From Microbacterium sp. CH12i (lineage in GTDB: Bacteria > Actinomycetota > Actinomycetes > Actinomycetales > Microbacteriaceae), in contig NZ_JHET01000007.1 in assembly GCF_000685355.1 (NCBI RefSeq), forward strand, positions 124,001-188,000: a stretch of DNA of 64,000 nucleotides, given 5' to 3'. The notes below the pieces were generated by a model that did no database searches, had not been told where the DNA came from, and saw only the letters and a list, made by a program, of their open reading frames with translations. The position numbers were made by a program, and so were the translations under genes. This document shows, piece by piece, positions 41,479 through 49,753 of the stretch. Numbering within the stretch: the stretch's first letter is position 1; each line of letters starts with the position of its first letter.

Positions 41479-42672
41479 CTACGACTCGGGAGCGACTGCC
41501 TCATCGGGCACTTGCGTGGAGTCTACAAAGGCATCCAAGATCTTCTGTACAGTTTGCTCAATCTGCCATGGGCGCGCGCCAAGTCCAGCAAGGGTTTCGG
41601 AGATGGCATCCGTCGTGAAAGCGGGCGGAGCCCATGCGAGCTTGCGCAGCGTCTCAGGCTTGAGCAGGTTTTCCGTTGGCATCCCCAGCTCTTCGGCGAC
41701 CGCTTCCACAGCGGGTCGCGCAAGCTTCAGACGTGCATCGGCCTCGGGATTGCGGTCTGCCCAGGCGCGTGGGGGGGGAAGGGTGTCGTTGTGCACCCGT
41801 ACCCGGGGAACGAGGGTGCTTTCTCGTCCATCGACGATCGCCTGCCACCAGCGGTCAAGCTGCGAGCGGCTCGCACGACCGTTGAAAGCCTGCAAACTGG
41901 CGAGGGTCTGTTTGGTTTGGGGATCGGCGAGGACGGCGGCAACGAGCGAACGATCCGGCACGAGACGCCCCGGTGAAATATCTTGCTGCTGTGCAAACTC
42001 TTCGCGCGACTCCCAGAGCGATCGTGCGATCGCGAGAGCGCGTGCACCCTTGATCTGATGCAGCCCGGTGAGACGGCGCCACGGTTCTTCTCGTGGTGGA
42101 CGTGGTGGCTGTGCGAGGGTCGCAGCGAACTCTTGCGTTGCGAATTCAGTCTTGTTCTGCTCTTCAAGCTCCGCGGCGATGGCGTCGCGGACATCGACGA
42201 GATGCAGCACATCCAGCGCCGCGTAATCCAACCACGTGTCTGGCAGCGGACGCGTCGACCAATCGGCGGCCGAGTGCTCTTTCTTCAGAGTGATTCCGAG
42301 GGTGTCCTCAACCACTGCGGCGAGGCCGACGCGCTCGTGCCCGAGCAAACGGGCGGCTAACTCGGTATCAAAGATTCGCGCCGGCTCGAGGTCGAGCTCG
42401 CGGAGGGAAGGGAGATCCTGGCTCGCCGCGTGAAACACCCATTCGATATCGCCGATCGCAGCTTGCAATGCTGAGAAGTCTCCGATTGCGGGCGGATCGA
42501 AGAGGAATACTCCGGCATCGCGACGAAATACCTGCACAAGATAGGCGCGCTGCGAATATTTGAAGCCGGACGCCCGTTCGACGTCTACGGCAACCGGACC
42601 TGTGCTGGCTGCGAGCAGTCGACAGGCCGCCTCGAATTCGGTCGAGTCGTCGATGACGGTGAACTCAGTCAC
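41479..42672 (-). CDS. rnd: Ribonuclease D family 3'-5' exonuclease with HRDC domain
   Basis: A 397-residue DEDDy exonuclease. The DEDD residues lie in GPVAVDVERAS, EWVFHAASQDLPSLRE, RIFDTELAARLLG and WLDYAALDVLHL. An HRDC domain follows (RLTGLHQIKGARALAIARSL). RNase D trims 3' ends of tRNA and other structured RNAs. The GTG start at 42672 overlaps the stop of the DUF3000 gene by 8 nt, indicating coupled translation. Confidence 0.88.
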   Translation of the reverse strand: MTEFTVIDDSTEFEAACRLLAASTGPVAVDVERASGFKYSQRAYLVQVFRRDAGVFLFDPPAIGDFSALQAAIGDIEWVFHAASQDLPSLRELDLEPARIFDTELAARLLGHERVGLAAVVEDTLGITLKKEHSAADWSTRPLPDTWLDYAALDVLHLVDVRDAIAAELEEQNKTEFATQEFAATLAQPPRPPREEPWRRLTGLHQIKGARALAIARSLWESREEFAQQQDISPGRLVPDRSLVAAVLADPQTKQTLASLQAFNGRASRSQLDRWWQAIVDGRESTLVPRVRVHNDTLPPPRAWADRNPEADARLKLARPAVEAVAEELGMPTENLLKPETLRKLAWAPPAFTTDAISETLAGLGARPWQIEQTVQKILDAFVDSTQVPDEAVAPES

Positions 42673-43245
42673 GCCCTGCCTTTCGTGCGCCGAACACGGC
42701 GATGTTCTCTGAGCCGGGCGGGAGACCGGCAAGCATGCCGACGAGCTCGGCCCATGCTTCCACGTGCGGCCGGAACGGTTCTTCCGGCGTCCAAGAAGAT
42801 CGTAGTTCGATCTGCGCCCCATCACCTTCGACAGCGAGAGCTCCGAACCCCTTCGATAGGGTTTTGGTCGATGTTCCGGATGCCGCGTGATACACGGCAT
42901 CCCGCGACTCCAATGCATCCACCAGCCACGACCAGGTCACGTCGGCGAGCAGGGGATCGGTGCCGATCTCCGGCTCTAGCGGCGCTTGGGCAAATGTGAT
43001 GACTCGCCATGCGCCGCCCCAGCCAGATGGGGCATCCGGATCATGCAGAAGCACGAATCGACCGGTCCCATAGATCGAGTCACCATGTCGTTCGGACGAA
43101 CGTCCGCGGCTAGGGCAATCGAGAACGGGGCGAGCCCCTGTGGGGACGGAATCTCACGAACCACAATGTCATTACGGAACACCGTGTCACGCAGCTCTGC
43201 TGCGGCACGCTCGAAATGCGCTCCGGCATCGGGGTGGGCGGTCAC
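42665..43245 (-). CDS. DUF3000 family protein, frameshifted
   Basis: A 193-residue actinobacterial protein when both frames are joined. The first frame gives MTAHPDAGAHFERAAAELRD, VREIPSPQGLAPFSIALAAD and VRPNDM. The second resumes at DSIYGTGRFVLLHDPDAPSG and continues through EPEIGTDPLLADVTWSWLVD to FGARKAGRD. One base is missing near 43083 (GGG read as GG before TGAC). No function is established. It is followed at once by rnd, its usual partner. Confidence 0.85.
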
Positions 43246-43270
43246 GGCAACAGGCTAGAGTCAGGAAGCG

Positions 43271-44440
43271 ATGAAGAGTCTCAGGCACGCCGTTGCGCTG
43301 TTGGTCCCCGCCGTTCTTGCACTGGGCACCTCAGCGGCCCTTCTCGTGTTCGCGGTCGCGCGCAAGGTCGTTATACCGACTGATCGCGCCACCGATACCG
43401 AGATCCTTGCGGTCGACACTGGGGCGCAGACTATCGAGTTGACGCGCACGCTCGACACCGAGTTGCCAGGACGCTACGGGCTGTTCACGACCGGCACTTA
43501 CGGTTATGTGAAGGTCGGCGCAGTTCTGAGCGCCGACGCAAAGAGCGTGCGGCGAAAGCTGCTTACCCAGATTGAGACCGGGGCGAAGATCGACCGCGCG
43601 GCAGGTTTCAGCGGGTGGTATTACTCAACGCCCAGCGAACTACACCTCCCGTGGGAGAGCGTGCTCATCGGATCGCCCGCAGGGCCTTGCCCCGCGTGGC
43701 TGTTCCCCGCAGAGTCATCGACCGCAGAGTCATCGACCTGGGTGATCCAGGTGCACGGGCGCGGCACAACGCGCGCCGAATGCCTCCGCGCCGTGCCGGT
43801 GTTCCACGCGATGGGTTTGCCGAACCTCGTGGTTTCGTATCGAAACGACGGTGAGGCTCCGCGCAGTCGCGGTGGTTCGTACGCACTCGGCGCAGTGGAG
43901 TGGCGTGACGTGGATGCTGCGATCTCATACGCGCTGCGGCACGGGGCAAAACAGGTGTTGCTGATGGGCTGGTCGATGGGTGGCGCGATAGCGCTGCAGA
44001 CGGCCGTGTCATCCGGCAATCATGACGCGATCGTCGGACTCGTTCTCGATTCTCCGGTCGTGGACTGGCGAACGGTGTTGCGCTTCCAAGCTCGGGCCGC
44101 GGGCATCCCGAATCCGCTGCCGACACTGGCGATGAACGCCCTCGGTTCGCCGCTGACCGCGCGCCTATCGGGTTCTGAAGCGCCGATTGCATTCGACCGA
44201 CTCGATATGGTTGCCCGCGCGGATGAACTCACCGTGCCGATACTTTTGCTGCACAGCGACGATGACGGCTTCGTGCCCGCCGACGGCTCGCACGCTCTCG
44301 CCGAAGCGCGGCCCGATATTGTCACGATGCCGCGCTTCAGCGTCGCGCGTCACACCAAAATCTGGAACTATGACCAGATCAGCTGGACGGCAGCAATCAC
44401 AGACTGGGCTGCCGCGAACGGGTTCACCGCTTCAGCGTGA
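43271..44440 (+). CDS. Membrane-anchored or secreted alpha/beta hydrolase
   Basis: A 389-residue alpha/beta-hydrolase. The N-terminal hydrophobic segment (VALLVPAVLALGTSAALLVFAVA) is a signal anchor or signal peptide. The oxyanion region is VIQVHGRGTTRAECLR, the nucleophile elbow is LLMGWSMGGAIALQ, the acid is in LLLHSDDDGFVPADGS, and the catalytic His is in VARHTKIWNYD. The substrate is unknown. AGGAAG lies 4 nt before the ATG. Confidence 0.82.
   Translation: MKSLRHAVALLVPAVLALGTSAALLVFAVARKVVIPTDRATDTEILAVDTGAQTIELTRTLDTELPGRYGLFTTGTYGYVKVGAVLSADAKSVRRKLLTQIETGAKIDRAAGFSGWYYSTPSELHLPWESVLIGSPAGPCPAWLFPAESSTAESSTWVIQVHGRGTTRAECLRAVPVFHAMGLPNLVVSYRNDGEAPRSRGGSYALGAVEWRDVDAAISYALRHGAKQVLLMGWSMGGAIALQTAVSSGNHDAIVGLVLDSPVVDWRTVLRFQARAAGIPNPLPTLAMNALGSPLTARLSGSEAPIAFDRLDMVARADELTVPILLLHSDDDGFVPADGSHALAEARPDIVTMPRFSVARHTKIWNYDQISWTAAITDWAAANGFTASA
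43707..43736 (+). repeat. 15-bp direct tandem duplication within the hydrolase gene
   Basis: ccgcagagtcatcga occurs twice in a row, encoding AESST twice. It is an in-frame duplication that does not disrupt the gene. Confidence 0.85.
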
Positions 44441-44855
44441 CCTGACGCTTGGCCCGCATCAGCATCCCCGTCATTCCGCCGATTCGCAACGGCGAGACTG
44501 CACGCGTGAGGCCGATGCTCTGCGGGTAGTCATCAGGGATCGCGAGTACCTCGTCTGGCGTAAGACCGGTGATGCCCTGAACGAGGATGCTGGCGAAGGC
44601 ACGCGTCGTCGGCGCCTCCTTCGGCGCCGTCGCGTGCATCGCGACGACACCGTCAATGACCTCGACGAAGATGTAGACGGGAGACTGGCACTCTGCGACC
44701 CGCTCGGTCATCTCCGGGTGGTTCGCGATCTCGTCGGAAACCGCCGGAAGCTCATTGGCGTACTCCAGCAACAACTGAAGCCGATCGGCCTCAGGAAGCT
44801 CGAGGAAGTCGTCGCGGATCTCGGCGAGGGTGTCAGGGACGTTCGTGGTGCTCAT
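44424..44855 (-). CDS. sufE: SufE-type cysteine desulfurase sulfur acceptor
   Basis: A 143-residue SufE protein. The sulfur-accepting cysteine is in RVAECQSPVYIFVE (about residue 56), and the C-terminal half contains APTTRAFASILVQGITGLTP and DYPQSIGLTRAVSPLR. SufE takes persulfide sulfur from SufS for Fe-S cluster assembly. The sulfurtransferase gene lies immediately upstream in the same orientation, a common actinobacterial pair. ATG 44855 (MSTTNVPD) is chosen over the upstream in-frame ATG. Confidence 0.92.
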   Translation of the reverse strand: MSTTNVPDTLAEIRDDFLELPEADRLQLLLEYANELPAVSDEIANHPEMTERVAECQSPVYIFVEVIDGVVAMHATAPKEAPTTRAFASILVQGITGLTPDEVLAIPDDYPQSIGLTRAVSPLRIGGMTGMLMRAKRQVTLKR

Positions 44856-44874
44856 CCCTGACATTCTCACACGC

Positions 44875-45771
44875 TCAGAGCGAACCAGGCTCAGCGCCCG
44901 TGACGATCGGCACCCGAACAGCGCTGCCCCACTCAGTCCACGAGCCGTCGTAGTTGCGCACCTTCTCGAAGCCGAGCAGGTGCTTCAGCACGAACCAGGT
45001 GTGGCTGGAGCGCTCACCGATGCGGCAGTATGCGACGACATCGTCATCGTCGTTGATGCCGGCGCCGTCGCGGTAGATCGCGTCGAGCTCGGCCCGCGAG
45101 CGGAAGCCGCCGTCTTCTGCCACTGCCTTCGCCCACGGCACGCTCTGTGCGGTAGGGATGTGTCCGGCGCGCAGCGAGCCCTCTTCCGGGTATGCCGGTG
45201 CAGTCGTGCGCTCACCGTTGTATTCCTCGGGGGAGCGCACATCGATCAGCGGACCGGTACCGATGAACGCGACGACATCGTCTTTGTAGGCACGCAGAGC
45301 GGAGTCATCGCGCTCGACGATCGGGTAATCAGTGGGAGTGACGTTCGACGCGTCAGTGGTGATCTCGCGGCCCTCAGAGATCCAGCGGTCGCGGCCGCCG
45401 TCGAGGAGGCGGACGTCTTCGTGTCCGAAGAGCGAGAAGACCCAGAGTGCGTATGCCGCCCACCAGTTGTTCTTGTCGCCGTAGATCACGACAGTGTCGT
45501 CGCGGGAGATGCCCTTGCGGCTGAGAAGCGCCGCGAAGCCCGCGCCGTCGACGTAGTCGCGTACCACCGGGTCGTTGAGTTCGGTGTGCCAGTCCACCTT
45601 CACGGCACCAGGGATGTGTCCTGTTTCGTAGAGCAGCACATCCTCATCGGATTCAACGACGACGAGTCCCGGTTCACCGAGGTGAGCAGCCAGCCACTCG
45701 GTCGACACCAGACGTCCTGGCTCGGCGTATTCAGCGAACTTGGGTGATGACGAATCGAACTCGATGGTCAC
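44875..45771 (-). CDS. sseA: Thiosulfate/3-mercaptopyruvate sulfurtransferase (two rhodanese domains)
   Basis: A 298-residue protein with tandem rhodanese domains. The inactive N-terminal domain has [20 protein letters not shown] and [20 protein letters not shown]. The C-terminal domain carries [13 protein letters not shown] and the catalytic cysteine loop [13 protein letters not shown]. It transfers sulfane sulfur to cyanide or thiols. The GTG at 45771 follows GAGGAG. It is probably cotranscribed with sufE, 19 nt downstream. Confidence 0.92.
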   Translation of the reverse strand: MTIEFDSSSPKFAEYAEPGRLVSTEWLAAHLGEPGLVVVESDEDVLLYETGHIPGAVKVDWHTELNDPVVRDYVDGAGFAALLSRKGISRDDTVVIYGDKNNWWAAYALWVFSLFGHEDVRLLDGGRDRWISEGREITTDASNVTPTDYPIVERDDSALRAYKDDVVAFIGTGPLIDVRSPEEYNGERTTAPAYPEEGSLRAGHIPTAQSVPWAKAVAEDGGFRSRAELDAIYRDGAGINDDDDVVAYCRIGERSSHTWFVLKHLLGFEKVRNYDGSWTEWGSAVRVPIVTGAEPGSL

Positions 45772-45900
45772 GGGGCGCTCCTCGATGGTGGTGAGTGAAA
45801 GCTGATGCGGTGGCGGCGTAGTGTTGAGCCGTCCCTTAAGACGATAGAGCCGTTCGGTGTGCCCAGTACCCGTTCTGTAAGACTTCGACACAGGAAACGA

Positions 45901-46953
45901 ATGACCGACACGATCAGCCCGAACGTCGCGCATCTCACAGAGCGTCAGCCCGTGGTCACCGGAGCAGAGATGCTTACGAGCCTCGTTCCGCCGCCACAGT
46001 TCGATACCGCGACTTTTGAGAGCTATCGATCGGATGACGCGTACCCGTCACAGGCGGAGTCGAAAAAGCTACTGCAGCGGTTTGCGGGGCGCGGCGAACC
46101 AGCGAAGCGCGGTGGGTTCTTCAGCCGTGCGAAGAAGGAGCCGCAGCTCAAGCCGGGTGTCTATCTGGACGGTGGCTTCGGCGTCGGCAAGACCCACCTC
46201 CTCGCGTCGATCTATCACGCGATGCCCGCCCGTCGGAAGTACTTCGGATCCTTCATCGAGTACACGGCGCTGGTCGGAGCGCTCGGGTACCGGAACACCG
46301 TCGATCTGTTGCGCGGAGCCGATCTGCTCTGCATCGACGAGTTCGAGCTCGATGATCCGGGCGACACGATGGTCATGACGCGCCTGCTCGCAGAGCTGGT
46401 TGCCTCGGGGACTCGGCTCGCCGCCACTTCGAACACACCCCCGAACGCCCTGGGCGAAGGCCGATTTGCCGCGCAGGACTTTCTGCGCGAAATCCACGCG
46501 ATGTCGGACAGCTTCGAGACGATCCGCATCGACGGCGTCGACTTCCGCCAGCGCGCACTCGACGGTCGTGCCGTCGCACTAGAGGACGACGAGTACCAGG
46601 CGCGGATCGCGGCCGCTGCTCGCGAGGGCACAGCATCCGATGACGTTTTCGAGGATGTCGTCCGCCACCTCGCCAAGGTGCATCCCTCTCGCTACATCCG
46701 GCTGATCGACGGCATCACGCTCGTCGGCCTCCGAAACGTCCACGTGCTGACCGATCAGTCCGAGGCGTTGCGTTTCGTGGCTTTTGTCGATCGCGTGTAC
46801 GACGCTCAACTGCCGCTCATCGCGACTGGCGTGAGCCTCGACCAGGTCTTCTCCGAAGAGATGTTGGGCGGCGGATACCGCAAGAAGTACCTCCGCGCCA
46901 TTTCACGGCTGAATGCGCTGACCCATTCTGCACAACAGTCGAGCGTCGCGTAA
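45901..46953 (+). CDS. zapE: Cell-division protein ZapE / AFG1-like ATPase
   Basis: A 350-residue P-loop ATPase. Walker A is [15 protein letters not shown], Walker B is [15 protein letters not shown], and sensor-like [15 protein letters not shown] follows. The C-terminal [15 protein letters not shown] is typical. In E. coli ZapE associates with the Z-ring; mitochondrial AFG1 helps membrane-protein quality control. The ATG follows AGGAAA. It is divergent from the sulfurtransferase gene. Confidence 0.88.
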   Translation: MTDTISPNVAHLTERQPVVTGAEMLTSLVPPPQFDTATFESYRSDDAYPSQAESKKLLQRFAGRGEPAKRGGFFSRAKKEPQLKPGVYLDGGFGVGKTHLLASIYHAMPARRKYFGSFIEYTALVGALGYRNTVDLLRGADLLCIDEFELDDPGDTMVMTRLLAELVASGTRLAATSNTPPNALGEGRFAAQDFLREIHAMSDSFETIRIDGVDFRQRALDGRAVALEDDEYQARIAAAAREGTASDDVFEDVVRHLAKVHPSRYIRLIDGITLVGLRNVHVLTDQSEALRFVAFVDRVYDAQLPLIATGVSLDQVFSEEMLGGGYRKKYLRAISRLNALTHSAQQSSVA

Positions 46954-46980
46954 CGCGATGGTTACACGGCGTTCGAGAGC

Positions 46981-47018
46981 GTAACGTCGCGGAAACACTC
47001 AACGTGTATCCCGGAAAC
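46981..47018 (+). promoter_or_regulatory. GlnR box upstream of amtB
   Basis: GTAAC (46981-46985)-N6-GAAAC (46992-46996)-N6-CGTGT (47003-47007)-N6-GAAAC (47014-47018) fits the four-part GlnR consensus. Three elements are perfect and one is degenerate. It ends 51 nt before the amtB ATG. Additional GTNAC elements at 46950-46954 and 46961-46965 lie just upstream. Confidence 0.85.
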
Positions 47019-47069
47019 GGGGCCTCGCCACACTGAAGTTCTCAATTACTTCGGATGTGAGGTTTTCCT

Positions 47070-48308
47070 ATGGATGCTCCCGGCAACATCTCTTGGGGTA
47101 TTACCGCGACAGCCCTCGTGCTCTTGATGACACCAGGCGTCGCCTTCTTCTACGGCGGTCTGGTCAAGGCGAAGAGCGTGGTCAGCATGATGATGATGAG
47201 CTTCGGCTCCATCGGTCTGGTCGCAGTGCTCTGGATTCTGTATGGCTTCTCGATGAGCGCGGTCGACAGCCCAACAGCCTTCGCGGGCAACCCATTCGCA
47301 GACTTTGGTCTTGGCGGCTTGGCTTCAGGCGAGGGCTCGAACGTCGCTCTCATCGGTGTGGCCTACGGCGCGACCTTCGCGATCATCACCGTCGCCCTGA
47401 TTTCGGGGGCGATCGCGGACCGGGCGAAGTTCGGCAGCTGGCTGATCTTCGCCGGTGTCTTCGCGACCGTCGGATACTTCCCGATTGCCGCATGGGTCTG
47501 GGGTGGCGGGTGGATCATGAACCTCGGCACCACGCTGTTCGGTGCGGACAGCGGCATCGCCGTCATCGACTACGCGGGCGGAACGGCCGTGCACATCAAC
47601 GCCGGCGCTGCGGCCCTTGCGCTTGCGCTTGTCCTCGGACGGCGCATCGGGTTCCAGAAGGGCATCCTGAAGCCGCACAACGTGCCGCTCACGCTCATCG
47701 GTGCGGCGATCCTGTGGTTCGGGTGGTTCGGCTTCAACGCTGGCGCGGAATGGCTCTCTGAGGACATGGGTGGCGTGGGCCTGATCGGCCTGAACACGCT
47801 GGGCTCGACGGCCGCGGCAATCCTCGGCTGGATTCTTGTGGAGCGCATCAAAGACGGCAAGGCGACGTCGGTGGGTGCCGCGTCTGGCGCGGTTGCGGGT
47901 CTCGTTGCCATCACCCCGGCCTGCGCCAACCTGACCCCCGGGTGGTCTCTGCTGCTCGGTGCCGTCGCCGGGATCGTGTGCGCTCTCGCAGTGGAGCTGA
48001 AGTTCCGGCTCGGCTTTGATGACTCGCTCGATGTGGTCGGCATCCACCTCGTCGGTGGTCTTCTCGGCACGCTGTACCTCGGCTTCTTCGCCACCGAGAC
48101 CGGATTGTTCGTCGGTGGAGATATCCGTCAGTTCGTCGTTCAGCTGATCGCTGCCCTGGGCGTTCTGGTCTACGCCTTCACCGTCGCGTTCATCATCGGA
48201 ACGGTGATCCAGAAAACGATTGGGTTCCGCATCACGAACGAGGATGAAATCGCCGGAGTCGACTCGGTCGTCCACGGTGAGGAAGGGTACGCACTCGTCG
48301 AAGTGTGA
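47070..48308 (+). CDS. amtB: Ammonium transporter
   Basis: A 412-residue Amt/MEP channel with eleven predicted membrane helices. Signatures are LMTPGVAFFYGGLVKAKSVV, DYAGGTAVHINAGAAALALA (with a pore histidine), LWFGWFGFNAGAEW and DVVGIHLVGGLLGTLYLG (second pore histidine). It moves ammonium into the cell for GlnA. A GlnR box upstream links it to nitrogen limitation. GAGG lies 8 nt before the ATG. No glnK gene follows, unlike many amtB operons. Confidence 0.95.
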   Translation: MDAPGNISWGITATALVLLMTPGVAFFYGGLVKAKSVVSMMMMSFGSIGLVAVLWILYGFSMSAVDSPTAFAGNPFADFGLGGLASGEGSNVALIGVAYGATFAIITVALISGAIADRAKFGSWLIFAGVFATVGYFPIAAWVWGGGWIMNLGTTLFGADSGIAVIDYAGGTAVHINAGAAALALALVLGRRIGFQKGILKPHNVPLTLIGAAILWFGWFGFNAGAEWLSEDMGGVGLIGLNTLGSTAAAILGWILVERIKDGKATSVGAASGAVAGLVAITPACANLTPGWSLLLGAVAGIVCALAVELKFRLGFDDSLDVVGIHLVGGLLGTLYLGFFATETGLFVGGDIRQFVVQLIAALGVLVYAFTVAFIIGTVIQKTIGFRITNEDEIAGVDSVVHGEEGYALVEV

Positions 48309-48316
48309 GCGCTCGA

Positions 48317-48322
48317 TAGGGT
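48317..48322 (+). promoter_or_regulatory. -10 (TAGGGT) of a leaderless PemK-gene transcript
   Basis: TAGGGT ends 6 nt before the GTG at 48329 and lies within 15 nt of the amtB stop, so the toxin-like gene may have its own promoter. Confidence 0.4.
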
Positions 48323-48328
48323 GACGGA

Positions 48329-48877
48329 GTGAGTTCTTCCAAGAGCATCCTCGCCCAGATCGCCGATCTCGTTATCACGGTGTTCACGTCCAGTACGTCC
48401 CGGTCTTCCGAAAAGACGCCGGGACGTACTGGCGTTTCCGCACCGGATTCAGCCGGGCACGCGCAGGGGAGCGAGACCGTGCGAATCGATCCCGACCGCA
48501 TCAAGGACCTCCGCGTCAGCTACGCACCCCAGAAAGACGGTGACCCCGATGCAGGGGAAGTTATCTGGACCTGGGTTCCGTACGAAGAGAACGACGGGCG
48601 AGGCAAAGACCGGCCAGTGCTGGTCATCGGTCGGCAGTCAGGCACTCGGGTCTATGCCGTGCGCATGACGAGCAAACCCCACGAACGTGACCGTGACTAC
48701 CTGTCGATCGGCAGCGGCGGCTGGGATTCGCAGGGGCGTGAGTCGTGGGTCGACATCGAGCAGCTGTACAGCGTGCACGAGCAAGGGATGAGGCGCGAAG
48801 CTGCAGTCCTTGACCGCAAGCGCTACGACCGGGTGGCATCGGCGCTGATCACGCGTTACGGCTGGGCGAAAGGCTGA
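48329..48877 (+). CDS. PemK/MazF family toxin-like protein without adjacent antitoxin
   Basis: A 182-residue protein. The last 125 residues match the PemK/MazF fold (GEVIWTWVPYEENDGRGKDRP, VLVIGRQSGTRVYAVRMTSK, ESWVDIEQLYSV). PemK/MazF toxins cleave mRNA. No antitoxin gene flanks it: amtB is upstream, and downstream is an unrelated gene on the other strand. The 55-residue N-terminal extension is Ser/Thr-rich and overlaps a strong inverted repeat, so the true start is debatable. Solitary forms of this family in actinobacteria may not be toxins. Confidence 0.75.
   Translation: MSSSKSILAQIADLVITVFTSSTSRSSEKTPGRTGVSAPDSAGHAQGSETVRIDPDRIKDLRVSYAPQKDGDPDAGEVIWTWVPYEENDGRGKDRPVLVIGRQSGTRVYAVRMTSKPHERDRDYLSIGSGGWDSQGRESWVDIEQLYSVHEQGMRREAAVLDRKRYDRVASALITRYGWAKG
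48390..48432. repeat. Inverted repeat inside the 5' part of the PemK gene
   Basis: The 14-nt arms CCAGTACGTCCCGG (48390-48403) and its complement (48419-48432) are perfect. TCTT/AAGA pairs further inside, leaving a 5-nt loop. It is 82 nt after the amtB stop and could be an amtB terminator or attenuator, or could hide the start of translation. Confidence 0.6.
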
Positions 48878-48883
48878 TCGCGA

Positions 48884-49711
48884 TTAGCGCAGCACCTGGC
48901 TGAGTACGATTCCGCCGATCGTTGCGATAATCGCGAGAACGCTGACGGGGATCGCGATGAAAATCCAGAGGCTCTTGGGCATGCGCGACCGTAGCCGCTG
49001 CCCGTCGGCAGAGGCTTCTTCGAGGCGAAGTTCCGGCGCGACGCGATCGTCGGTGTACAACGTCACGCGGTCCCAGGTCTTCGCGGCGAGGGTCTGCTGA
49101 ATCTGATCAAAACGCGTCCACGTCGCAGTGTCCGCGAGGTCGAACCCTCCGGGCTTGTAGACGATGAGTCTGTCGTCGCGAATTTCGACGTCAAGATCGC
49201 CGGTCTCGTCGATCAGAAGCGCCATGAGGTCCGGGGTGAAGACGTAGAGCGCGTCTGTCTCATAGCCAATTGGGGCGTAGAGGCGGAAGTGCGTGTCGAA
49301 GTCGCCCTCGAGTGAGAGGTGCTGGTCTGCTTGCGGTCGGCTGATCAAACTGGAGAAGGGCCCGGTGTCATTGCTGCGCGCGTCGAGGACCATGTGGGGG
49401 AGCCGGCGGGGGAGACGCACCGCGAGATAGCCGACGTCGATGCTTCGCTGCGGGGTGTCGACCGAGACCGTCTTGGTGATCGTGATGCGTCCACGCTGTT
49501 CGACGTTCGAGGCAGTGCGGTTGCCGCCGGTGATGAGACCTGCCTCCCAGGCGTCGCCGGAGATGCGATCACGTACGATTCCGGAGGACACCTGCTCCCA
49601 GAGACTCTCACCCATCGCGGGCGGCGCGGACTCGGCGTCATAACGCCATCCGTTGGCCTCAGCGAACGATCGGAGGTCCCGGGCGGCGAGGTATTCTGTT
49701 CCGGCGAGCAT
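48884..49711 (-). CDS. Hypothetical protein with C-terminal membrane anchor
   Basis: A 275-residue protein I cannot place in a named family. The first 235 residues are soluble, starting AARDLRSFAEANGWRYDAES and including SIDVGYLAVRLPRRLPHMVL and the motif DLMALLIDETGDLDVEIRDD. A single hydrophobic C-terminal segment (LWIFIAIPVSVLAIIATIGG) would anchor it with the bulk in the cytoplasm. GATACT six nt before the ATG may be its -10, again leaderless. Confidence 0.6.
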   Translation of the reverse strand: MLAGTEYLAARDLRSFAEANGWRYDAESAPPAMGESLWEQVSSGIVRDRISGDAWEAGLITGGNRTASNVEQRGRITITKTVSVDTPQRSIDVGYLAVRLPRRLPHMVLDARSNDTGPFSSLISRPQADQHLSLEGDFDTHFRLYAPIGYETDALYVFTPDLMALLIDETGDLDVEIRDDRLIVYKPGGFDLADTATWTRFDQIQQTLAAKTWDRVTLYTDDRVAPELRLEEASADGQRLRSRMPKSLWIFIAIPVSVLAIIATIGGIVLSQVLR

Positions 49712-49753
49712 GCGCCCAGTATCTCAGGGCGACGGGGCCGAGAAACGCGCCGA

